Shown: positions 1 to 11,663, counted from the stretch's first letter. The stretch is DNA of 64,000 nt from Zerene cesonia (GCF_012273895.1 NC_052127.1:248001-312000), one strand, 5' to 3'. Notes: generated from the letters alone by a model not told the origin. A program made the numbers and translations.

Positions 1-785
1 CATTTCTGGAGTATTACACACTCTCTCTCTCTTACTTCTCTACTTAGTCGATAAAGGAATTTGCCATTTTTATAAATAATTTATTGAGAAGACAAAACGC
101 TTTAAACAATAAAAGAAAAATATGAAATGCATATTCTTAAAAACGAAACCCACCCATAGATTAAACAATAAATCTACTTTAAAATTAATGTCCGAGTTAT
201 TTCAACCAAGTTCGTCATCGAAAGCTTATTAAGCGATGCGATCGAAGCGCTTGTTAATGCGATCAATACATTAAGAATTCAGTTTAGTATATTCAAAGCG
301 TTAATAATAAAACGCGTTTCACCTAAGTGCCATGAGCAGCAGCACCTAATAGCCTTATCTGCTCAACACGGGAGGTAGTTGTTACTTTATTACAGGCTTT
401 CATCCCAAATGAAGCCAGGCTTATGTTCGCGAGCTCTGATTTTATAACGTGCGACAAAATTATTTTGTAAATGATATACCTCGTTTTGTGAGATTTGACT
501 AAATTCGGTTAATGTTGAATTTGGTGTTTAAAGCATTAATATTTGTTGGAGTCTCAAAGTCTACTATATAGTATAAGATACAGATATAATAATTAAATCG
601 CTTTAGTCATATCTAAAGGTATGTTAACGATGTTGAATAATTAATTTTCTTCCTGTAACATTTCGTTTTTTTTTTACTTTTTATTAAGTAGATTGGCAAT
701 TTCAATTTCAAGTAAAGTAGGTATGTTGTGAAAAACAGTATTTATGATTATGTAAAGAAGTGATGTCAATATTAATTTAAACACA
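1..785. other. AT-rich stretch upstream of coding exon 1, no gene seen
   Basis: This stretch opens with a short CT run (about 21-33) and continues as AT-rich sequence with no open frame of note. It could hold the 5' UTR, an upstream intron or the promoter of the DPP-like gene. I see no TATA/Inr arrangement that I would defend. Confidence 0.5.
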
Positions 786-870
786 CAAATTCAATACAAA
801 TACACTCATTTGCATAAATATTATATAGTAGTGGACCTATAGTGCGCCTTGTGGTACCCCTAAACTATCA
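786..870 (-). pseudogene. Reverse transcriptase relic of a non-LTR retrotransposon (LINE)
   Basis: Read on the minus strand, this encodes the conserved RT block GVPQGAL, then after a one-base frameshift GPLLYNIYANE. That is the pattern GVPQGS-x-LGPLLF-x-IY-x-ND of the non-LTR reverse transcriptase palm. Only about 28 residues remain, broken by the frameshift and followed by a stop, so it is dead. The homology runs to within about 2 bp of the start codon of the DPP-like exon on the other strand. The clade (Jockey, CR1 or R1-like) cannot be decided from so short a piece. Confidence 0.75.
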
Positions 871-872
871 GC

Positions 873-1130
873 ATGGCATCCTCGAACGGTAGGGAGAGTG
901 CGAAAGTGACCGCTTCGATGGATAGTTTAAAAGTTTCGAGTAAGCACACATCGAAACATGCTTCATCAGAATCAGTGCTGTCGAAGAAGGATAAGGAATG
1001 CTTGCAGATGCAAGAGTGTAAGAAGAAGCTATTGGCGATGGAGCCGCAGATTATAATCCGAGATGAGAACGTTGTGTTACGGTCACCGCCGCAGAAGAAG
1101 ATCGTGATGCCGCCGCAAATTAATCCAGAG
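873..1130 (+). CDS. DPP6/DPP10-like dipeptidyl peptidase family protein, first coding exon (cytoplasmic N-terminus)
   Basis: This exon encodes 86 residues beginning MASSNGRESAKV, rich in Ser and Lys (SSKHTSKHASSE, then KKDKE and KKK). It ends in a Pro-rich segment SPPQKKIVMPPQINPE. The frame is closed by a consensus donor, GAG|GTGAGA, at 1130/1131, in phase 0. Codon choice favours G/C at third positions, unlike the AT-rich surroundings, which supports real coding. Joined to the exon at 40989 it gives ...NPE|ELAAATPTQRNWRGI. This matches the juxtamembrane block of DPP6/DPP10, whose N-terminus is a short variable cytoplasmic tail. ATG 873 is the first Met in the open frame. An AG at 870-871 could be a splice acceptor, so an upstream exon with a different start is possible. 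The family assignment rests on exon 2; this exon alone is not diagnostic. Confidence 0.8.
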
Positions 1131-1631
1131 GTGAGATTTTAACTTAGTACCCTGTAAAGAGTTTCTACTGTGTTTATTGAAGTCAATTTGCTAGATGATC
1201 TACCTGATGATGACCATTTTAAATCAAATATAAGCAAGAAGAATAAGTAAAATGAGTACGTATTGTATTAAAGTCTAACAGTTTTGTAAATGTTCTCAAT
1301 TTATGAATAAAAACCCACAATTACAGTTTGCAGGACAGAGCGTATAAAGATCCAGTATATCAGTATTGAAATAGATTTTCTTGGTGTAATTTTTATATAG
1401 TTCATTATGTATTTGTTGGAAGAAATGCTTCTCCAAATTGTCTATTCAGTGATATTATAAACATCTTTATTGTTTTTTTTTGCATTGCTGTAAACCAAAT
1501 CAGATAATGTTTTCAGAAAGAATAGTTATATGGGTTCTTCTATGATCACATAATCTATATTATTTCTGAGTTCGCAATCATAAATATTTATATCTATATA
1601 ATCGTTAAAAATATCCCAAATGTCAGTATAT

Positions 1632-1815
1632 GAGTATATATAAAATTCTCGTGTCACAATGTTAGTCTCTATACTCCTCCGAAACGGCTTGACCGATTCC
1701 TCTGAAATTTGGTAAGCATATTGGGTAGGTCTGAGAATCGGCCAACATCTATTTTTTATCCCGATATTCCTACGGGATACGGACTTACGCGGGTGAAACC
1801 GCGGGGCGCAGCTAG
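1632..1815 (+). mobile_element. Chimeric Helitron-like element: HLE-D 5' half joined to HLE-A 3' half
   Basis: The left part (TATATAAAATTCTCGTGTCAC... to GGCCAACATCTAT) is the HLE-D sequence seen at 5289, 47065 and 59050. From TTTTTATCCCGATATTCC onward it is the HLE-A 3' end, finishing GGGGCGCAGCTAG|T. The switch occurs at a TTTTTAT tract present in both families. It is non-coding and about 184 bp long. Confidence 0.75.
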
Positions 1816-2078
1816 TGAGTATATAAAACGCTAAAAATGCAAAAGTGCTGCCATGTTATTTTTGAATAACTTAAAAGTATGATTTCAAATTATTTGAGAA
1901 TTATTTACTTGTTCTTGTGAGTTCGTTGGCTTTGATTTGTCTCGCCGCGTCAAAGAAATGTTATTACTCTTATAGAACTTCTGTTATTACTTCGCAGTGC
2001 TGACTTTCTAAGTAAAATATTAAAGGAAACTTTCAGATATACATTTGGCTCGTAGCCTTTTCGTACCAGCTCAATATA

Positions 2079-2276
2079 TCACACTAATATTATAAATGTG
2101 AAAGTTTGTTTGTTTGGATGTTTGTCCGGCAATCACGCTGAAACTACTGAACGGATTTTGATGGGCACAGGGTGTGTGCTGACTTGTGTGATAGGATACT
2201 TTTTATCGCGATTAAATGCTCTCATGGGATAAAACAGGATTCTTGATATCCGGGCGGAGCCGGGATGAGCGTCTAG
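2079..2276 (+). mobile_element. Helitron-like element HLE-B
   Basis: It starts A|TCACACTAATATTATAAATG and ends CGGGATGAGCGTCTAG|T. The 5' TC, 3' CTAG and A/T insertion context without duplication are Helitron hallmarks. Other copies are at 7646, 17343 and 30519. It is about 198 bp with no coding capacity. Confidence 0.8.
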
Positions 2277-2988
2277 TAATTTATTATTCTTAGAATATGA
2301 ATAGAATTACATACTTTGTTAATGTTATTATGGGACAATAAACTGAATATACATAACCCAGCGGAGCACACCGTTTTACAAATTGTTATAATTTATTATA
2401 ATGACATAAATTGTGGGAATAAACGAAAGGAGTTAAAAGGGACATAAAATATTCCATAAAATACGTTTTACAATACAAACACACAATTGCTCTTATCCTA
2501 TACAAATAAACAATGGAACTAAACGCATTTTATTCGTAGGTAGATACCTAAAACGATTGAGTTTCTGTTTGCAACACAGCTACAAAACAACTGAACCGTT
2601 ATAGATCCATGTCTACCACATTCCTAATTCATCTGATTACATAAGAAATGTTTTAGCAAATAAGAGTTTTGGAACAAACGTTAACTAACTATTTTAACTT
2701 AACTTATTCAAACTGCAGCCAGTCTGTAACTGACAATTGGCCAGTATAAAATTGGAAAGCAAGTAAGCTCAAATGAAGTTACCAATAATGTGGGCTGGTG
2801 AATTCAATTCAAACTATATCAATTAATGTTACACCAATCACAATATAAAAGCCAACTTGCACTAGAAATCAATTAGTACACTAACTAGGATCAACAGCTT
2901 AGTCTGCAGTTTGTCTAATTTAGATCTGATAGATTATGAAATATACTTCGGAGAATCTGATATCTCGTATTTATTTTGGTATATAAGA

Positions 2989-3216
2989 CTAGCTGTTGCC
3001 CGCAGCTTTGCCTGCGTATTCAAAACAATTTTTCCGCTGTACAAACTTTTTTAATTTTTTTAATTTCCTTGAGCGTAGAATCGAATCTTTTCTTAGGAGC
3101 CTACATCATAGTGGTTATAGTCATACCGAATTTGAGCCCGATCGGTCTAGTAGTTTTGGCTGCGCGTTCATAAATCAATCAGTCAACCAATTTTGCGTTT
3201 CATATTTTACTAGCTT
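2989..3216 (-). mobile_element. Helitron-like element HLE-F
   Basis: The reverse complement ends ...CGGGCAACAGCTAG, the same terminus as the element at 5468-5696. The inner part (CCCGATCGGTCTAGTAG, GCTGCGCGTT, then a CAGTCAACC tract) matches the 32834 copy. The 5' limit is approximate. Confidence 0.65.
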
Positions 3217-3558
3217 ATGCTCGTTTCGCTTTCTCTTGAATCACACTATGCAAAAAACGCCATCGAATTCCGTTGCGTTATTTTAAAGATCTAAGCATAC
3301 AGACACGCCGAAAAGCGACTTTATTTTATGCTATGTAGTTAAGATTTATGCCAATTTAAAACATTTTTATAAGTGATATTAAAACAACACATCAATTAAT
3401 TAGGCAAACAAAATGAATCATCCTGGCCTTGATTTAAAGCTTCAATGATAAAGTGAAAGGCGTGAGTTAAATACCGCTGATGTAATCATTTTAGCTAACA
3501 TTGGAAAGAGTGATATCGCTCAGGCGTTTTTCATATAAAACATTAGATTATCAGTGTA

Positions 3559-3737
3559 CTAGCTGCGCCCCGCGGTTTCACCCGCGTAAGTCCGTATCCC
3601 GTAGGAATATCGGGATAAAAAGTTGCCTATATGTTATTCCAGTTATCCATCTGTATACGTACCAAATTTCATTGCAATCGGTTCAGTAGTTTTTGCGTGA
3701 AAGAGCAACAAACACACACATCCTTACAAACTTTATC
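3559..3737 (-). mobile_element. Helitron-like element HLE-A, 5'-truncated
   Basis: Starting at CTAGCTGCGCCCCGCGG, this is the reverse complement of the HLE-A 3' terminus. It runs through the conserved interior (GGGATAAAAAGTTGCC, CAATCGGTTCAGTAG) and stops after ACAAACTTT without the usual ATAATATTAGTAGGA end. Confidence 0.8.
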
Positions 3738-4184
3738 CACGATCATGCTTTCCTCGCTTAGTTCGCTTTTATTGTTTAGTTTGTTGCATTAAAATTCTTT
3801 AATAACTTGATAAACTTGAACACCATCGATGTTTTCAACACGATTGATTAAGGATACGAATCCCTACTTCGCAAGGAAATGATTAGTATCCTAGTATATT
3901 TTTATGTTTCAAAAACGATATAGCATTAACGTCTATCAGGGAGGGTGTGGTGAGGTCGCGAGCGTGACTCCATTCGTATGGCTAATAGTCTTTTAATGGA
4001 TGTATGTATGGTTACTTTGATTTGCCTTTACAATACATCGAAACGTAGATTAAATGCGATAAGCCATATTCGGAATTCTCTGATGAGATTTCATTGGTAA
4101 AAGTCGTTATGCCGCGCTGCGTCTCGAATTTATAGAGCTTATGTGTTATGGTACATTGTGAAACTTGCCATAGTGATGTGTACT

Positions 4185-4276
4185 GGCAAGTTTCATCAAA
4201 ATCTGTTCAGTGGTTTTTGCGTGAAAGAGTAACAAACATCCATACATTCTTACAACTTATAAAATATTAGTGTGAT
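4185..4276 (-). mobile_element. Helitron-like element fragment (HLE-A/B related)
   Basis: It keeps AAATCTGTTCAGTGG, TTTTTGCGTGAAAGAG and a terminal TATTAGTGTGA, the 5' half of an HLE element in reverse. The CTAG end is missing. Confidence 0.55.
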
Positions 4277-5288
4277 AATTTCGAATACCTAATCTTATTA
4301 TGAAAACGGAATACCTCTGTCTGTCTATATGTTTACCCCTTTTAAATATAGGAAAAAAATTAGTGAGTTTATAATAAAACAAATTCTGTCTTATGAGATT
4401 TAATTCAGGTTTTATAACATGTTATCATTTAAACACTAGATAAACTGTATATACTATTTATCCATTAATTCAGACTAATCTATCGCTACAGCTGAATTTA
4501 TCTAGATCTGATAATCTGGGAAATCACAGATACATATCCATCTTTTCTCTTTAATAAAAATCTCCTATTTACACCTGAAACACATTGATATCGCATTTTA
4601 AGACCGCTCTAATCATTGATTTCTAAATAATACACAAAAAAACCAAACAAGTACGAGATTTATTTGTTTTTCTTACAAAAAGCACGACAGCCGTCGAAGA
4701 TTAAAGCAGGTGTATACAGAACACCCACATAACACCTGAGAATGAATTCACTATCAAAATCCAGCTAAAATCATAACGTCACGTGTATTGTAAATGTTAA
4801 AATACGTGAAGAATTCGACAGATAAATACCGAAGTCTATCTGTTTGTCTTTACGGCTAAACTTCAGGGGCAGTGAGTAATAATTATCTTTATTTAACTGT
4901 TATGAAAAAAATATATTCACTACATTATGAGCTGTTTCACAGCTTGATAAATTATCATCAACATGACTACCATGATAGCATATTTGACACTTTTTCACTT
5001 GAATTTCCAAGTCATTTAACTGACAGATAAAGTAAACCGCCTGTTTTGCCGCTCTGTATTATGTTTTTGTTTTCCTTTTTTGCATTGTTTTTTAAATTCG
5101 TGCTAAATAATGTGTTTTATTATTATTATAAACAAAACAATCAGGCAGGTCAAAATAGGAGCTTACAATTTAACTATAAACTGAACCATAAGCAATGAAT
5201 AGACGTAAGTTTCGTAGCAATGTAACTGAAGCTCCTACGAACCGGTTTTTTAATCTACCAACTTTAAAGGTAAGTTCTATATTCTATA

Positions 5289-5467
5289 TCTAATATATAA
5301 AATTCTCGTGTCACAGTTTTCGTTGCCATACTCCTCCGAAACGGCTTGACCGATTTTGATGAAATTTTTTGTGCTTATCCGGTATCTATGAGAATCAGCC
5401 AACATCTATTTTTCATACCCCTAAATGATAAGAGTAAGGCAGAACAGCGTTTGCCGGGTGCAGCTAG
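5289..5467 (+). mobile_element. Helitron-like element HLE-D, complete
   Basis: It runs from A|TCTAATATATAAAATTCTCG to GCCGGGTGCAGCTAG|T. The interior has the typical CCGAAACGGCTTGACCGATT and GGCAGAACAGCG segments. It is immediately followed by an HLE-F copy. Confidence 0.85.
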
Positions 5468-5696
5468 TACATATATAAAACTTAAAGGTGACTGACTGAC
5501 TCACTGACTGACTGACATGGTGATTAACAACCATTGGACGGATTGGGCTGAAATTTGGCATGCAGATAGATGTAATGACGTAGGTATCCGCTAAGAAAAG
5601 ATTTTGTTAAATTCTACCCCCAAGAGAATAAAATGGGGCAAGAAAGTTTGTACCAAGAAAATTTATGAAAATTTAGAAGCTGCGGGCAACAGCTAG
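5468..5696 (+). mobile_element. Helitron-like element HLE-F, directly behind HLE-D
   Basis: It begins ATATATAAAACTTAAAGG, has a GACTGACTGACT tract, and ends GCGGGCAACAGCTAG|T. It abuts the CTAG end of the preceding HLE-D with no spacer. TACATATATA occurs at both edges (5468-5477 and 5698-5707), so the exact 5' boundary is uncertain. Confidence 0.7.
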
Positions 5697-6830
5697 TTAC
5701 ATATATAGCCTCCAATAAACCACAGAAAGCGAACAAAAAGGACAAGTAATAAAAGCATTTAGAATTCTCACCGCGCCCAACTTCCCTAGATGAGAAATTA
5801 ATAAAATTTGCAATGTAAAAGTATGATAAACGCACGTGCACTGAGAGGGCTGCCATATTTAACATGGCAAATCTGTAATTCTATTTAAAGTATATTGTTT
5901 TACAAAACTGTTTGTTTTGTTTTAAAATAAAGCACAAAATGTGTTCTTTTAACATTTATAGAATTAGATCACTAATTTACATGATTTATTTTTTATTATT
6001 TGCCCATATTGCTAGCAATTTAAGTATACAATATTACAATTGAAACTGTTATATTTTATACACAATAGAAAATAGGTGTAGAAAAATCAAACCTTATTGT
6101 TTTTAAATTTATATTTACAACTAAATATAGGTACAAGTAAAAAAATATGTCTGTTATCAAGCAAGTTTGGTCTGTTTTTATTTACTGAACATTACCTTAT
6201 ATAAAACGAAACACCCTATGAGCTTGGAGTTAGACAAGATACCGAAGGACTTATATATGTAGGCTTATTACTATAATATAACTAAATAATAAAATGCTGA
6301 CCAAAACACAGAATGCTTTGTTTATTAACTGGGTAATTTCAGAATTGTTTGAGATCCAGATATTATATCTATCTTATATTCATATTATGTCGAAGCAAAC
6401 GTATCGTTTAAAAATTTCTCAAACGTATCGTTGTTAAAACAAACTCTATTTATTATTAATTTTACTATATTATTCATAATTTTCTGTATTATTGTAAAAA
6501 CGGCTCTACAAATTAGACCACGTTAAATGCAATGGCCTTTATCTGCTAGCCCTGCCTTAGCATTCATTTAAACTGCTCTTTTGGCTGCAGTATGATAGAA
6601 ACAAAGGAATAATTACGGACTTGAAGCGTGCCTGTGTGTTCTGTTAATACTATATACCAGTTATAAAACATGTTTAAACATAATCTAATTTTTAATATAA
6701 CCAAATTGTTTTCTATTCATTGCTTCATTATATTATTTGTAAACCATCATATCGTTAAGTCTACGGTGAGCTGATTAATATCAACTATAAACCATTCGTC
6801 TATTTGGCACAGTCGGGTAATAATAAACTA

Positions 6831-6990
6831 TACTAATATTATAAAGCTGAAGAGTTTGTTTGTTTGAACGCACTAATCTCAGGAACTGCAGGTCCGTTTT
6901 GAAAAATTGTTTCAGTTTTAGATAGCCCATTTATTGAGTAACGCTTTAGGCTATATATGTACCACGGGCGAAGCCGGGGCGGACCGCTAG
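6831..6990 (+). mobile_element. Helitron-like element HLE-C
   Basis: It starts TACTAATATTATAAAGCTGAAG, contains TTTGTTTGAACGC and the 'AACTGCAGGTCCG' region, and ends GCCGGGGCGGACCGCTAG|T. Many partial copies of this family occur in the window. Confidence 0.75.
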
Positions 6991-7645
6991 TATACTGTAT
7001 GTGTGAACATTGTACACACCTCAAGCATAGCAGCAACCGTTAAAAATGGTTTCAAAGCTCTGGCATAACATAAATCTAGTGAATCTATAAAATAGTTTAA
7101 TGATAGACTCAACCACACTGTCTCATTTGCTTATATTCAGTATATACCCATCCACTCATATACCCATAGAAATTATTAAAACCTGGCGATCCTAATCAAG
7201 GCAATAAGATAAACTCATGAATTTATTGTAAAGTCATCAATCCCTGGTGAGTGTACAAAGTTTGAATTAAATCTGCCCATTTAAAGTGGGTCAAAATCGA
7301 GTCTAAAGGAGTCGGTTACATACAGGTGAAGCTGATAAAAGCATATTAAATGAGAAAACTTTATACTGTATAAGGTTCTATGCCTTTCTGTCTTATCCAA
7401 TATTCATTAAATATTCAAACACATACAGAAAGTATGTTCTAAGAAAACATGGAATGAATAAAAGTTATTTTACACCTCGAGTTTTTGCGTATGAGTGTAC
7501 TTACGTGCTTAAAATAATGTCAAATTAAAGCTGGCGACACCTTGGCCACATTGTAAAAGTTTTTGTTCGCGACACTGTTGCGATTTTTAAGCGTTTTATC
7601 TTACAACTAGAATTTCGGAGTAGTAATTTGTGAATTTATTAAAAA

Positions 7646-7854
7646 CTAGACGCTCGTCGCGGCTCCGCCCGGATATCAAAATTCCTGTTTTATCCCATGG
7701 GAGCATTTAATCGGGCTAAAGAATATCCTATCTCCCAAGTCAGCTCATACCCTATCTGTATACAAAATTTCATCAATATCAGTTCAGCAGTTTCAGTGTG
7801 ATTACGGACAAACATCCAAACATACACACTATCACATTTATAATATTAATTCGA
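7646..7854 (-). mobile_element. Helitron-like element HLE-B
   Basis: This is the reverse complement of an HLE-B copy. CTAGACGCTCGTCGCGG lies at the left edge and TTTATAATATTAATTCGA at the right edge. The interior matches the 2079 copy. Confidence 0.75.
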
Positions 7855-8225
7855 TGACTATAGTATTAATTATTGAAATTAACAAGCACACATAGGTAGG
7901 TATACACTCACGGTTTCATTTGCAGAAATTATTTCTATCAGATTTATGTGAATACTTCCATGGTATATTTATTACACTCGCATAACGATCCTCGAAAACC
8001 TCTTTTATATAGAAATCTATTCATTTTTATTTCCATTTCAAGTTCACGGACATTGTTGATGCGTGTTCGTATTTTTATTAAGCGTCCGCTATATTTTATA
8101 CAAATGTAGACATGCGGAATCGGTTATTTAAGTGTATAAAACAAACTGTTGCCCGCGGTTTCGCCTGCTAAGCCAACTGTACAGTGATTTTTTAAATCCA
8201 ATATAGTTATAAACCAAGTTTTCTA

Positions 8226-8286
8226 TGACGCTTACCATCAGCCATCAGGTGAACCACCAGCTCAGTTGCCCGCTATGACAAAAAAT
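8226..8286 (+). mobile_element. SINE2 3' fragment
   Basis: GCTTACCATCAGCC...GTGAACCACCAGCTCAGTTGCCCGCTATGACAAAAAA is the extreme 3' end of SINE2, with the start of its A tail. Confidence 0.65.
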
Positions 8287-8768
8287 ATATATTATAAACT
8301 TTATTAAAACAATGTCGTTTCAATTCTTAACAATAAATTAATAAAAACAGTTCACAATAAGCAAGAAACAAGTTAAATTCTAAACGCAAAAATTAAACAT
8401 CCGTAAAATAAACAAAGAACTCGAATAACAGAAAAACAAATAACAAACAACATTTATTATTGTAGAGTATATTTTCGAGCGAGTATTAACTTAGGTATTT
8501 CTAATTTCGCAACATTTGCTTTTACAAAACTAACTTCTCGTAGAGTTCAAAGGTCCCTTGAATTCGTGGGATATTTATAACATGTTAGTATTATTTATTC
8601 GTTATTTTAACCGACGATTCTAAAAAGGTGAAGGTTCTCAATTCGACTTATTTTTGGCATTGTAACTCGATAACTGCATGGGTTGTTTGCGTAATTTTTT
8701 GGGGTTCATAGGAAATTGTCACTTGGACAGGAAAGTCGCTGACCTTTTAAGCTAGTCTTTGTAAGTCG

Positions 8769-8850
8769 ATTTTTTTTTTATTTTTATGTCATAGCGGGCA
8801 ACTGAGCTGGTGTTTCGCCTGATGGTAAGCGATCACCACCATGAACATGT
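8769..8850 (-). mobile_element. SINE2 3' fragment, inverted
   Basis: A T-run is followed by ATGTCATAGCGGGCAACTG and GATGGTAAGCGATCACCACC. This is the reverse complement of the SINE2 3' end, with a poly(T) reading of its A tail. Confidence 0.65.
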
Positions 8851-8888
8851 AATAAAAATTGATAAAAAATAAACATCTTCTTTTAAAG

Positions 8889-9240
8889 TTTGAGTCTCAC
8901 GCTTCGACAGGAATTGGGCCAGCTCGCACCGAAAAAGATACCCCCACAGAACTTCGGCGTTTATTGCAGTATTATCAGGTAGTAGAATTGAAACAGCGAG
9001 AAGTAGCATGGGAGCAGTAGTAAGAAATAGAAGAATTGAAGTAGTACATGGTCTGCTCCTGTGTTTTACTCGATCTGTGGGAGAGCTGAAGGCATCCTTT
9101 TCAACCCTTCTTAGTCCATTCCTTTATTCCCGTATTGTCCCTTACCTTTTAAAGGCGGGCCACGCATTTATAGAGACCCCACCACTGTAATTTTTATGGG
9201 CGGTGGTTGTCATTTAACTTGGTTGCCCACTCTAACGTGG
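8889..9240 (+). mobile_element. SINE2, divergent near-full copy
   Basis: The head is GAGTCTCACGCTTCGACAGG with GGGCCAGCTCGCACC. The middle contains CTTAGTCCATTCCTTTATTCC and CCTTTTAAAGGCGGGCCACGC, and the end contains GGGCGGTGGT and GGTTGCCCACTCTAACG. It lies just right of an inverted SINE2 fragment, making a small inverted pair. Substitutions are frequent, so it is an old copy. Confidence 0.65.
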
Positions 9241-9337
9241 AAACGAAAGGTAAAAATAAACCTTGTTCTACAGCTATAAAACTGCTGAACTAATTGGACT
9301 GATACCTTTTTTGTTTCGTAAAGGCACAGATAATATA

Positions 9338-9647
9338 ATCATCATCATCATCATCAGCCATTATATGTTCCCACTGCTGGGACACAGGCCTCCTATGAGG
9401 GTTCAGGCCATAATCCACCACGCTGGCCAAGTGCGGGTTGGCAGATGTCACATGTCGTCGAACTTTCGATTCTCGGACATGCCGGTTTCCTCACGATGTT
9501 TTCCTTCACCGTTTTAAGCAGTGGTAATGTTATCTACATGTGCAGATAAATTGAAAAATTAATTTATTTCCTGCACGCTCGCCCGGTCTCGAACCCCGAC
9601 TTATCAATTTTTAAGTCCGAGGTTCTTACCACTGAGCCACCACTGCT
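9338..9647 (-). mobile_element. SINE1, full-length, tRNA-derived with (TGA)n tail
   Basis: On the minus strand it starts AGCAGTGGTGGCTCAGTGGT, with pol III box A (TGGCTCAGTGGT) at 9629-9640 and box B (GGTTCGAGACC) at 9585-9595. It continues through GAAGGAAAACATCGTGAGG and CCAGCAGTGGGAAC and ends in TGATGATGATGA. The tRNA-like head plus an unrelated body and a microsatellite tail define a SINE. Body sequence is shared by about ten copies in the window. Confidence 0.85.
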
Positions 9648-9789
9648 TTTATTTTTATTTTATTTTAAATTTTATTTTTGTAATGTAAACAGAATTTTTG
9701 GTTACTGCGAAACACGTACAAGCTAAATAAGTCTATTTGTCTGCTAGTTTGCTGTATTTGAATATTGTTCATACATTTTATAAATATAA

Positions 9790-9790
<1 letters not shown>

Positions 9791-9821
<31 letters not shown>
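9791..9821. repeat. (TG)n microsatellite
   Basis: Perfect dinucleotide run of about 15 TG units. Confidence 0.95.
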
Positions 9822-9822
<1 letters not shown>

Positions 9823-10372
9823 CTATTGTTATTTAGATCGTTCCTTTTGGTGGTCGAAACGAAATAAATTATATTGATACATGATTGACTTTAATGTAGA
9901 TGATTTGTCTTCTCTTTAATGCAGTAAAAGTAACATTGTTTTACAAAAAACCAAACTGCCTTGATATTTATAGAAATAGACCAAATTAAAATGAAACAAC
10001 ATGAGAGGCAGACAAATTAAAAAAAAACATTAAAATCAGTTCATCCATTAAACGTTTTGAGGCAACAAACACAATATACCGTCGAATTGATAGCCTATTT
10101 GTAGTTAGTTAAAAACAAGCGTATAAAAATACTCCTCACACGCGACAAAACCTGTTTTTGCAGATATATCTTTTAACATGTAGGCCAGCAATATGCCCTG
10201 AATAAAATACTGAAATTATTGCGAGCGTGACTTAGAATGTAAACGCTTAAATCCCATTTGTATTCATCGTGTACCTGTGCTATTTGAGACATTTGATACA
10301 CGTGATTTAAAATATGGAGTTAAAATATAATATATGCCATTACTATTATGCATAATTTTGTACTCTATCATC

Positions 10373-10470
10373 TCTGTATATAAAAATTATTCCTATATCC
10401 CTTGGTCACAACATCACGCGTGAATTGCTGGACCGATTTCGCTAATTATTCTATTATTTTTACTTTTTGT
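10373..10470 (+). mobile_element. Possible Helitron-like element, 5' part
   Basis: TCTGTATATAAAAATTATTCC followed by GTGAATTGCTGGACCGATTTCG is typical of the 5' half of HLE-D/HLE-I type elements (TATATAAAA start, 'CTGGACCGATTT' core). No CTAG end is recognisable nearby. Confidence 0.4.
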
Positions 10471-10611
10471 TATGTTTGTTACAGTAAAGAAATTTCTTGA
10501 GAAATACTTAATAAATTTTTGCCAAAAGTCATAGGCTATTTAATCTTCACGGACAGTTTGTACGAAGACGGGATAACTTCTTCGGGTCTTAGTTATAAGT
10601 AGAAGCTGGCA

Positions 10612-10787
10612 CAGAAAAGAGGCCCATATCTTTTCTTACCCTTCCCAGCCCTTTTCTTTATTTCTCTCGTCAATCCTTTCTCAATTTCTTTCTAATTTGA
10701 AGTCGGCAATCCATTTGTAGAGGCGTAAGGTCTGCTATCGGTGGTACCGCTTACCAGCTCCATTGACGACGATAAAAAAATAAAAGT
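10612..10787 (+). mobile_element. SINE2b, 5'-truncated
   Basis: It contains CTTACCCTTCCCAGCCC, GTCGGCAATCCATTTGTAGAGG and CACCAGCTCCATTG-like sequence, ending in an A-rich tail. It matches the 14320 and 20738 copies. Confidence 0.65.
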
Positions 10788-11460
10788 GCAAACATTACTC
10801 TTTGTACATAAATTAATATTGACCTCCGTTTCCGAAAGCATTTTCTACAGAGAAGAGCTATCAAAAAACCCTATAGTTCCATTTCTTAAAATAATAACGA
10901 TACCAAAAAAATTTGTATATTCATAAGACACCATGTTCCTTTATACAAAGTAATAAATATAAACCAATAATACCAACAATGCATTTAGTATTGAAGACCT
11001 GAAACTGATGATTCAATATTAGTGAAATGCACAACAATAGACCGGTAACTGGAAGCGATTTTACGACATCGTAAATTGTTTTACTGTACGAACTATTTGC
11101 GTACTAAATACCGTTTGTTCTTCAAAGTATTTTAGATCTGATTTTGTGTGTTTATACAGTGGGTGGGTATACCTGCTTGGATATAATCCTAATGGAGTTA
11201 CATAGTACATAAATAGAAAGATAGAATTAAAATTTTGCAGGTTTGCATTAGTGGGACTACTAGCTGTGATCGTGTTTTATGAGGGCTTATATATTTATGA
11301 ATCACTGCATTAAAAGCTATAAGAAAAATGTATGATAAGCTTCAGGATGTATGCTAATTTGATATTATGTTGAAAATATTATATAATGGTAATAAATCAC
11401 AAAGATACCTTTAAACATTTCTTTACACGATTAAAAACCTTTTGTTTACGGGCAACCATA

Positions 11461-11663
11461 CTCAGCCCATATATGTTCCCACTGCAGGGGCTTGAGCTCC
11501 TATGAGTTCAGGCCTTTACCACCACGCTGGCCGAGTGCGGGTTGGCAGATGTCACATGTCGTCTAACTTTTGATTCTTGAACATGCCGGTTTCCTCACGA
11601 TGTTTTCCTTCACCGTTTCGAGCAGTGGTAATGTGGATCATGTGCAGATAAATTTCAAATAAT
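11461..11663 (-). mobile_element. SINE1 body, head missing
   Basis: CAGCCCATATATGTTCCCAC through GATGTTTTCCTTCACCG to TGTGCAGATAAATT is the SINE1 body in reverse. The tRNA-like head is absent. Confidence 0.75.

Noticed and set aside
9339..9356. Direct-repeat array suggesting CRISPR
   Set aside because: The ATC/TGA runs are SINE1 tails; no repeat-spacer structure exists anywhere and the genome is eukaryotic.
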